18,272 nt of DNA, from assembly GCA_038209155.1 (NCBI GenBank), contig JBBQYA010000062.1:1-18272 (forward strand), written 5' to 3'. Made by a program: the position numbers and the translations under genes. Positions within the stretch are counted from its first letter, which is position 1. Each line of letters starts with the position of its first letter. This document shows, piece after piece, positions 7,593 to 13,911 of this stretch. The stretch comes from JBBQYA01 sp038209155. GTDB taxonomy: Bacteria > Bacteroidota > Bacteroidia > Sphingobacteriales > Sphingobacteriaceae. The notes beneath the pieces are model-generated. The model saw nothing but the letters and a program-made list of their open reading frames with translations, ran no database searches and was not told where the DNA came from.

Positions 7593-8107
7593 TCTAAAGT
7601 AATTAATGGCAAAGCTGATGAAAAATAATCTTTATGCCAACTTCTAATAATTGGTAATTCCCAATTTGTAGCAAGCTCTAATTTAGTATTCACTAAATTA
7701 TTAAAAACAATAGTTTCTTGATTGACAATGCCAGCTTTTATCAATTTTTCAAATTCTGAAGCAGATACAGAATCAACTTTATAATCCAATTTATAAGCAA
7801 TATGCAATCGGTCAAAAAGATCAATATGATAATCTTTTTCTATTTCCTTTATAAAATTTACAGATTTATCTATTGAGCAACCACTTGCACCAGCTTGACT
7901 TTCATCAACCATTAAAACAATAAAACGATTGTAGTTTATAAATGCTGTGGCCAGTAATTGCTGATTATGAGCAGTCCAATTTTCTGTGAAATGAGCCAAT
8001 TTATTTTCTATTTCTAAGGTCTCATCAGTGCTTAATTCTCGGTTACTTTGGTAAATCCAAACTCGAGCATTATTGCGCATTCGCTGAATTTTTTCTGTAT
8101 TTGTCAT
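7589..8107 (-). CDS. Conserved Bacteroidota protein of unknown function
   Basis: 172 residues from the ATG at 8107, which lies 4 nt after the stop of the upstream Fe-S gene. An ATG at 8125 would add six residues and overlap that gene; I prefer 8107 because MTNTEKIQRMRNNARVWIY looks like the family N-terminus. From memory, relatives in this phylum are often labelled 'ABC transporter ATPase', but no Walker A, Walker B or ABC signature is present. The most striking segment is VDESQAGASGCSIDKSVNF, with a single cysteine in a Gly/Ser-rich loop. No membrane segment or signal peptide is visible, so it is probably cytoplasmic. It is last in the operon with two Fe-S proteins, which suggests a link to them, but the function cannot be assigned. 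Confidence 0.85.
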   Translation of the reverse strand: MTNTEKIQRMRNNARVWIYQSNRELSTDETLEIENKLAHFTENWTAHNQQLLATAFINYNRFIVLMVDESQAGASGCSIDKSVNFIKEIEKDYHIDLFDRLHIAYKLDYKVDSVSASEFEKLIKAGIVNQETIVFNNLVNTKLELATNWELPIIRSWHKDYFSSALPLITLD

Positions 8108-8111
8108 TTTA

Positions 8112-8897
8112 TTATTTAATTCCATTGGCTCTCACAGTTATTTCTGCAATATCCAATACTTCTACTTCTGCTTCTTTTTCAAAGTGCTTTACACCGTCTC
8201 GTAGCATAGTCATGCAAAAAGGACAACCAGCAGCTATTATATCTGGTTTTATGGATAGTGCTTCCTCTACTCTTTCAATGTTTACATCTTTGTTTCCTTT
8301 TTCAGGTTCTTTAAACATTTGCGCTCCGCCAGCACCACAGCAAAGTCCATTTGCCTTACACCTTTTCATTTCTACCAATTCTGAATCTAAAATTTCTAAA
8401 GCCGCTCTTGGTGCTTCATAAATATTGTTTCCACGACCCAAATAACAAGGATCGTGAAAAGTTATTTTCTTTCCTTTAAATGTTTCTCCACCTTCTGCAC
8501 GTAATTTCCCTTCGTCTATTAATTGCTGTATCAATTGAGAGTGATGTATAACTTCATAGTTTCCACCTAGTTCTGGATATTCATTTTTGATGGTATTGAA
8601 ACAATGCGGACAACCCGTTACAATTTTTTTTATGTTATAAGCATTCAACGTTTGAATATTTGCAGTGGCTTGCATCTGAAATAAAAATTCATTTCCCGCG
8701 CGTTTGGCTGGATCACCTGTGCAGCTTTCTTCGGTGCCCAAAACCGCAAATTTAATTCCTACATGGTTTAAAATTTTAGCAATATCTCTGGTTATTTTCT
8801 GTGCACGCTCGTCAAAACTTCCAGCGCAACCTACCCAAAATAGTAATTCGGGTTGTTCGCCACTGGCGGCCAATTCGGCCATTGTTCTTACCATCAT
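8112..8897 (-). CDS. CCG-domain (HdrB-like) Fe-S protein
   Basis: 261 residues with two cysteine-rich (CCG) domains. Domain 1 has C24 (WVGCAGS), C59 (ESCTGDP) and C96/C99 (GCPHC). Domain 2 has C151 (HDPCYLGRGN), C186-C187 (CCGAGG) and C225/C228 (GCPFC). Only domain 2 keeps the full Cx(n)CCGx(n)CxxC pattern, so one Fe-S cluster of the heterodisulfide-reductase B type is expected there. Domain 1 has a single Cys-Thr-Gly in place of CCG. No membrane segment is seen; it probably docks on the membrane partner encoded 30 nt upstream. Two adjacent ATGs (8897, 8894) are possible starts and neither has a Shine-Dalgarno site. The inferred role is electron transfer between a soluble partner and the membrane subunit. 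Confidence 0.9.
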   Translation of the reverse strand: MMVRTMAELAASGEQPELLFWVGCAGSFDERAQKITRDIAKILNHVGIKFAVLGTEESCTGDPAKRAGNEFLFQMQATANIQTLNAYNIKKIVTGCPHCFNTIKNEYPELGGNYEVIHHSQLIQQLIDEGKLRAEGGETFKGKKITFHDPCYLGRGNNIYEAPRAALEILDSELVEMKRCKANGLCCGAGGAQMFKEPEKGNKDVNIERVEEALSIKPDIIAAGCPFCMTMLRDGVKHFEKEAEVEVLDIAEITVRANGIK

Positions 8898-8927
8898 TTG
8901 CTATATTTTTTTTTATTGTTTTTTATT

Positions 8928-10229
8928 TTAGGAATTAGTATCAGCCCAATTTAGTCTATCGGCTGGCGAAAACTGCCATGGAGCACCGTTATTTTCTACA
9001 TTATTAAACATGGCATTTAAGCTTTGTGGAGATTTAGATTCTTCTAAAACCAAGTATCTTCTTAAATCTATTATTACTGCCAAAGGATCTAGATTGATTG
9101 GACAAGCTTCTGTACAAGCATTACAAGTTGTACAAGCCCATAATTCTTCAGGGCTTATATAGTCATGAAGCAAGGATTTAGAATCACTGAAATCTTTTCC
9201 ATGCTTGTCTATATTTTTTCCTACCTCGGTGAGTCTGTCCCGCGTATCCATCAAAATTTTTCGAGGTGATAAGAGCTTTCCAGTCATATTTGCTGGACAT
9301 TGAGAAGTACAACGACCACATTCTGTACAACTATAGGCATCCATCAAACTTTTCCAACTTAGATCTTGAACATCTTTTGCACCAAACCTAATGGGCGTTT
9401 CGCTTACTGGAGGTACAAAAGATGAATCCATCATCGCTTTCACTTCATTACTTACACTTTCTGGATTGGTAAATTCACCTCTTGGTTTTAAGTTAGAATA
9501 ATAGGTAGCTGGAAAAGCCAATACAATATGGAAATGTTTGCTGTAAGGTAAATAGTTTAAGAAAGCCAAAATCCCAATTATATGAAACCACCAGCAAAAT
9601 CTTTCAATGAATATAAGAGTTGAGATGGAAGAAGGAAGCCAGTTTGCTATGACAGAACTTATTGGGAATGAGCCATAAGGTGCATAATGATCAATGCCAG
9701 CTTGCTGGAGTCTAAGATCAGCAGCATTCATGGTGAGGAAAGCCGACATCAATAAAATTTCAATAATTAAAATATAGTTGGCATCTGATTTAGGCCAAGA
9801 AGTCATTTCTACGCCAGAGAATCTTTTTAATTTTAATATATTTCTTCTAGCTAAAAAAACTACACAAACGGCAAATACACCAAAAGCAAGCCATTCAAAA
9901 GATGCAATTAAGAAGTTGTAAAAACCGCCAAGAAAAGATCCAAAAACTCGATGGGTTCCGAATATTCCATCAATCATAATCTCTAAAACTTCGATATTAA
10001 TGATTAAAAAACCTGCATAGATCACAAAATGCATGATTCCAGGTATAGGTCTAAGAATCATTTTTGTTTGTCCGAAAGCAATTTTCAACACCGTCATCCA
10101 GCGTTCGGAAGGATTATCTGATCGGTTTATAGGAATTCCGAGCAAAATATTTCTTCTCACTTTCATGGCATTTTGTGCAAAAAACCAAGCCCCAGCACCC
10201 AAAAACAAAATAAAAATCAATTGCGACAT
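8928..10229 (-). CDS. Membrane-bound 4Fe-4S oxidoreductase subunit (HdrC/NarI-like)
   Basis: 433 residues from ATG 10229 (MSQLIFILFLG); a TTG 21 nt upstream is a poor alternative. The N-terminal half has about five membrane helices (roughly residues 4-22, 65-88, 104-127, 152-167, 205-230). Histidines in or near them (H67, H216, H232, H234) could bind b-type haem as in NarI. The C-terminal half is a ferredoxin-like domain with two CxxCxxCxxxCP motifs, C301-C304-C307-C311 and C366-C369-C372-C376. Followed by the CCG protein, this resembles a split form of the membrane Fe-S oxidoreductases (former DUF224) that link electron-transfer flavoprotein to quinone. That partner assignment is inference: no etf genes are in the window. 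It is the first gene of the minus-strand operon and diverges from tRNA-Phe. Confidence 0.88.
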   Translation of the reverse strand: MSQLIFILFLGAGAWFFAQNAMKVRRNILLGIPINRSDNPSERWMTVLKIAFGQTKMILRPIPGIMHFVIYAGFLIINIEVLEIMIDGIFGTHRVFGSFLGGFYNFLIASFEWLAFGVFAVCVVFLARRNILKLKRFSGVEMTSWPKSDANYILIIEILLMSAFLTMNAADLRLQQAGIDHYAPYGSFPISSVIANWLPSSISTLIFIERFCWWFHIIGILAFLNYLPYSKHFHIVLAFPATYYSNLKPRGEFTNPESVSNEVKAMMDSSFVPPVSETPIRFGAKDVQDLSWKSLMDAYSCTECGRCTSQCPANMTGKLLSPRKILMDTRDRLTEVGKNIDKHGKDFSDSKSLLHDYISPEELWACTTCNACTEACPINLDPLAVIIDLRRYLVLEESKSPQSLNAMFNNVENNGAPWQFSPADRLNWADTNS

Positions 10230-10347
10230 ATAAATTATCAGATTGAACAATAGCGAATGTAAAGTATTTAGAACAAAACTGACCTCAAGAATTTGAAATT
10301 AGAATTAACCTAAATAAAATTGAAATACATGATTTTTAAAATTTTGT

Positions 10348-10377
10348 TTTGATAAATAGAAAATCCCCTTACATTTG
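10348..10377 (+). promoter_or_regulatory. Promoter of tRNA-Phe
   Basis: TTTG (10348-10351), an 18-nt spacer, then TACATTTG (10370-10377). Both boxes match the Bacteroidota housekeeping promoter exactly. The discriminator CAGCCC matches that of the rpsF promoter. The leader before the tRNA is about 108 nt and contains an AAACT-GAAA-AGTTT hairpin at 10441-10454. Confidence 0.8.
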
Positions 10378-10489
10378 CAGCCCGTTGCAATGGCGATGGA
10401 ATTTAAATTTTGAGTTGATTAAAATTGAAATAAAAAATCTAAACTGAAAAGTTTATCCTATTATTTTCTAAATCTAATCAATAAAAAAC

Positions 10490-10562
10490 GGTGATATAGC
10501 TCAGTTGGTAGAGCAAAGGACTGAAAATCCTTGTGTCCCTGGTTCGAACCCAGGTATCACCA
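10490..10562 (+). tRNA. tRNA-Phe (anticodon GAA)
   Basis: 73 nt with all four arms. The acceptor is GGTGATA/TATCACC, the D arm GCTC...GAGC, and the anticodon stem AAGGA/TCCTT holds loop CTGAAAA, giving GAA at 34-36. The T arm is CCTGG-TTCGAAC-CCAGG and the discriminator base is A. The genomic sequence after the discriminator is CCCA, so the CCA end is not encoded and must be added by CCA transferase. Confidence 0.97.
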
Positions 10563-10571
10563 CCCAACGAG

Positions 10572-10600
10572 ACCGCTTCGGAATTCCGGGCGGTTTTTTT
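10572..10600 (+). terminator. Rho-independent terminator after tRNA-Phe
   Basis: ACCGC (10572-10576) pairs with GCGGT (10590-10594), and an inner CGG/CCG pairing closes an AATT loop. Seven T follow (10594-10600). It starts 10 nt after the tRNA 3' end. Confidence 0.88.
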
Positions 10601-10897
10601 GTTTTAAAGGAATTGCAAATATAGAATATCTGGATATTAAGGTTTTAGAAAACGATGAACTTCCTGCGTTCTGGATAATTCTCGATTGTTGGTGATAATT
10701 TTATTTTTCACAAAAAAAATATAGCAGATAGCCAGAATAAACGCCCAAATCATTTTTGTTTCGAATGAATTTAATAGGCTAAATTCTTTGTTGGCTTTCT
10801 AAATGACATTCTTATTTTTATTAAATCATCAAATCTATTAAGACTTTCTCCTAAAAATTAATACAATATTATTAAAACAATTTACAGCAAATTAAAA
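10601..10897. other. Gene-free AT-rich intergenic stretch
   Basis: No gene, RNA or terminator is recognisable. It contains one copy (10658-10679) of a motif that recurs inverted at 13675-13696. The stretch 10648-10695 reads in one frame as a short peptide-like string (ENDELPAFWIILDCW) before a stop, possibly a decayed coding fragment. Confidence 0.5.
10658..10679 (+). repeat. 22-nt intergenic motif, copy 1
   Basis: AACTTCCTGCGTTCTGGATA plus AT. It matches the reverse complement of 13675-13696 at 20 of 22 positions. The two copies bracket hppA in inverted orientation. Confidence 0.6.
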
Positions 10898-10929
10898 TTT
10901 GGCAATTCCAAATACTCGCCTTATTTTTG
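10898..10929 (+). promoter_or_regulatory. Promoter of hppA
   Basis: TTTG (10898-10901), a 20-nt spacer, then TATTTTTG (10922-10929), matching TAnnTTTG. The predicted start is about 10933-10934, giving a leader of about 35 nt. A small hairpin, CCTT (10934-10937) with AAGG (10943-10946), would lie at the very 5' end. Confidence 0.75.
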
Positions 10930-10967
10930 CCGTCCTTCAAAAAAGGTTATAAACAAAACAAATTCAT

Positions 10968-13220
10968 ATGGAGTTTTTACAAAACAATTTAATTTATCTA
11001 ATTCCTTTATTCGGTGTGTTGGGATTAATCCTGACTGCTACTCGTTCTGCATGGGTTACTAAGCAAGATGCTGGCGATGGCAATATGGCTGAACTTGCTG
11101 GATATATTGCAGATGGTGCAATGGCTTTTTTGAAAGCTGAATGGAAGGTTTTAACTTATTTTGTCATTATTGCAGGTATTTTATTGGCTTGGTCTGGAAC
11201 CATGACTGGTACAGCAGATAATCCAATTCATTCGAGCCCAATAATCGCTGTAGCATTTATTATTGGTGCAGTATTTTCTGCCACAGCAGGTTATATAGGA
11301 ATGCGTATCGCTACTAAAGCAAATGTGAGAACTACTCAGGCGGCTAGAACAAGTTTAGCAAAAGCTTTGCAAGTTTCTTTTACTGGAGGTACGGTAATGG
11401 GATTTGGAGTGGCTGGATTAGCGATTTTTGGTTTAGGAGGTTTGTTTATTATATTATATAAAATATTTGTTCCCGCTGGTGCATTGGCATCTGGAATCGA
11501 AATGAAACAAACGATTGAAGTACTGGCTGGTTTCTCTTTGGGAGCAGAAAGTATAGCATTGTTTGCTCGCGTTGGTGGTGGAATTTATACCAAAGCTGCC
11601 GATGTTGGTGCAGATTTAGTTGGAAAAGTTGAAGCTGGAATTCCAGAAGATGATGTTAGAAACCCTGCAACTATTGCAGATAACGTAGGGGATAATGTGG
11701 GTGATGTGGCTGGAATGGGTGCAGATTTATTCGGTTCATATGTGGCTACTATTCTAGCAACGATGGTTTTAGGTCAAGAAATTACATCTGTTGATAAATT
11801 TGGAGGAATGGCTCCTATACTTTTACCGATGCTAATAGCTGGTCTAGGTTTAGTTTTCTCTATTATCTCTTCTTATTTTGTTAAAATAAAAAATGAAACG
11901 GATAGCGTTCAAAATGCTTTAAACATTGGAAATTGGCTTTCGATAGCTTTGACAGCCGTTGCATCTTATTTTGCAGTAGCTTGGATGCTACCAGAAACGA
12001 TGAGCATGAGAGGTTTTGAGTTTACTTCAATTGCTGTGTTTTATAGTATTATTGTAGGTTTAGTGGTTGGAACATTGATGAGTTTAATTACAGAATATTA
12101 CACTGCAATGGGAAAACGTCCGGTTGATTCTATTGTTCAACAATCATCAACTGGTCACGCTACTAATATTATTGGAGGATTATCTGTAGGAATGGAATCT
12201 ACAGTTTTACCAATTTTAGTATTAGCAGCGGGTATTTATGGTTCTTATTATTTTGCTGGATTTTATGGAGTGGCAATAGCTGCTGCTGGAATGATGGCAA
12301 CTACGGCCATGCAATTGGCTATTGATGCTTTCGGACCAATAGCTGATAACGCAGGTGGAATAGCAGAGATGAGTGGTTTACCAAAAGAAGTTCGCGAGCG
12401 AACTGATAATTTAGATGCTGTAGGAAATACAACTGCTGCCACCGGAAAAGGATTTGCAATTGCTTCTGCTGCTTTAACTTCTTTGGCTTTATTTGCAGCA
12501 TTTGCTGGAATCAGTGGAATTACTTCTATTGATATTTACAAAGCGAATGTGCTTGCTGGATTATTTGTTGGAGGTATGATTCCTTTTATCTTTTCGGCAT
12601 TATGTATTTCAGCAGTTGGGCGTGCAGCGATGGCAATGGTTCAAGAAGTGCGTAGACAATTCAAAGAAATTCCAGGAATTATGGAATACAAAGCAAAACC
12701 CGAATACGAAAAGTGTGTGGCAATTTCTACAGAAGCATCTATACGTGAGATGGTTGCGCCAGGTGCTATTGCATTATTAGTTCCTTTGATTGTTGGTTTT
12801 ACATTTGGGCCAGAAGTTCTAGGAGGTTTATTGGCTGGTGTAACTGTTTCAGGAGTATTGATGGGAATTTTCCAATCCAATGCTGGAGGAGCATGGGACA
12901 ATGCAAAAAAATCTTTTGAAAAAGGAGTTATGATCAATGGTAAAATGGAATATAAAGGTTCTGAGCCTCACAAAGCTTCTGTAACTGGAGATACTGTTGG
13001 AGATCCATTTAAAGATACTTCCGGACCGTCTATGAATATTTTAATTAAGCTAATGTCAATTGTAGCATTGATAATTGCACCTCATATTGCTGTTCGCGGT
13101 GTAGAAAATTCAGATAAAGTAATTCAAGAAAAAAGAATTGAAATCGTTAAAACAATAGATTCCTTAGGAATGGTAAAAGTAGATACCACAATTAATACTA
13201 CAGAAACCATTTCAAGATAA
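10968..13220 (+). CDS. hppA: K+-dependent membrane-bound pyrophosphatase, probable proton pump
   Basis: 750 residues with about 16 membrane helices. It hydrolyses pyrophosphate and uses the energy to pump ions across the inner membrane. Active-site motifs are present: DVGADLVGKVE (212-222), IPEDD, DNVGDNVGDVAGMGAD (238-253), the DNAGGIAEM region (460-468), NAGGAWDNAKK (638-648) and GDTVGDPFKDTSGPSMN (674-690). Alanine rather than lysine follows GNTT (490), the K+-dependent signature. The semi-conserved gate glutamate of helix 6 is missing: residue 256 is Gly and 260 is Ala. Instead Glu194 lies in helix 5 (GAESIALF), as I recall for the Flavobacterium johnsoniae H+-pump subtype. A hydrophilic tail of about 40 residues (709-750) extends past the last helix. 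Own promoter and terminator, so monocistronic. Confidence 0.97.
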   Translation: MEFLQNNLIYLIPLFGVLGLILTATRSAWVTKQDAGDGNMAELAGYIADGAMAFLKAEWKVLTYFVIIAGILLAWSGTMTGTADNPIHSSPIIAVAFIIGAVFSATAGYIGMRIATKANVRTTQAARTSLAKALQVSFTGGTVMGFGVAGLAIFGLGGLFIILYKIFVPAGALASGIEMKQTIEVLAGFSLGAESIALFARVGGGIYTKAADVGADLVGKVEAGIPEDDVRNPATIADNVGDNVGDVAGMGADLFGSYVATILATMVLGQEITSVDKFGGMAPILLPMLIAGLGLVFSIISSYFVKIKNETDSVQNALNIGNWLSIALTAVASYFAVAWMLPETMSMRGFEFTSIAVFYSIIVGLVVGTLMSLITEYYTAMGKRPVDSIVQQSSTGHATNIIGGLSVGMESTVLPILVLAAGIYGSYYFAGFYGVAIAAAGMMATTAMQLAIDAFGPIADNAGGIAEMSGLPKEVRERTDNLDAVGNTTAATGKGFAIASAALTSLALFAAFAGISGITSIDIYKANVLAGLFVGGMIPFIFSALCISAVGRAAMAMVQEVRRQFKEIPGIMEYKAKPEYEKCVAISTEASIREMVAPGAIALLVPLIVGFTFGPEVLGGLLAGVTVSGVLMGIFQSNAGGAWDNAKKSFEKGVMINGKMEYKGSEPHKASVTGDTVGDPFKDTSGPSMNILIKLMSIVALIIAPHIAVRGVENSDKVIQEKRIEIVKTIDSLGMVKVDTTINTTETISR

Positions 13221-13250
13221 AATACAATTACAACTATACTATTTTAAGAA

Positions 13251-13279
13251 AAGCCGTTAAGAAATTAACGGTTTTTTTT
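13251..13279 (+). terminator. Rho-independent terminator after hppA
   Basis: CCGTTAA (13254-13260) pairs perfectly with TTAACGG (13265-13271) across a GAAA loop. Eight T follow (13272-13279). Confidence 0.93.
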
Positions 13280-13811
13280 ATGCCAATAAAATTTTAAAGT
13301 TACCACACATGCAAAAATTAAAATCTTTTTTATTTATTTTTTATGGGATCTCTAAACAGGTTAAGTTTCATAAGCTTTTCTTATTATTATATAAATTGTG
13401 TTAGGGATGATAAATTTACTTTTGTTCAGAAAAAAAATAATATTTTGAATTGTATACCTATTGATTTTTTGAATGCTAAATCGTAAAAATTATAAAGTTT
13501 GTTTATTGAAAATTAAATTTTTTTTATCAATTATTTTTTCACTTTTTTAATGATGATGGTTAAAAAATAATTTAGACGTTGTTTCTGGCTCTCCTCAATG
13601 TCCTTTTATCATCAAATTCCTGAAATAATAAGTTAATTGAATTCTTTAAAAAAAAGATCCTAACCTTTTTGGGGACTATCCAGAACGCAAGAAGTTTGTC
13701 CACTTCATTCAAAGAGAAAGTTTTCTGACAACTAGCTTCAAAGCAAACTCAATTTAAAATAATGATAAAACTTAAGGAGTTTTTTAAAAAATCTAAATTA
13801 TTTAAGAGAAA
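13280..13811. other. Gene-free, very AT-rich intergenic stretch
   Basis: Long A and T runs and no open reading frame or RNA fold that I recognise. The only non-random element is the second copy of the 22-nt motif (13675-13696). Its reverse strand reads locally as DKLLAFWIVPKK, similar to the peptide-like string at the first copy, which hints at remnants of one ancestral repeat or gene. Confidence 0.5.
13675..13696 (-). repeat. 22-nt intergenic motif, copy 2 (inverted)
   Basis: The reverse complement reads AACTTCTTGCGTTCTGGATA plus GT. It differs from copy 1 (10658-10679) at two positions. Confidence 0.6.
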
Positions 13812-13864
13812 AAACCTAAACTCTGGTTCAATATTTTAAAACTCTGATTTTTTGTTTAGGTTTG
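13812..13864 (+). promoter_or_regulatory. Inverted repeat enclosing the amino acid permease promoter
   Basis: AAACCTAAAC (13812-13821) and GTTTAGGTTT (13854-13863) are exact 10-bp inverted arms 32 nt apart. The right arm contains the -7 box TAGGTTTG (13857-13864). Between them is a direct repeat AAACTCTG (13818-13825 and 13839-13846; 21-nt period). The -33 region is only T-rich. The predicted start is near 13868 with a leader of about 43 nt. The arrangement looks like an operator, but no regulator is identified. Confidence 0.5.
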
Positions 13865-13911
13865 GAATCGGATGAATCAATCTTTCCTTAACATTTAATT
13901 AAATTTAAACT

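Noticed and set aside
10245..10278. Minus-strand promoter for the Fe-S operon (TTTTG, 21-nt gap, TATTGTTC)
   Set aside because: The -7 box matches only 6 of 8 positions and the spacing is long; too weak to list as a feature, though a promoter must lie nearby.
13280..13811. Hidden small gene or ncRNA in the long gap before the permease
   Set aside because: Only AT-rich DNA with frequent stops in all frames; no terminator or conserved fold could be recognised by eye.
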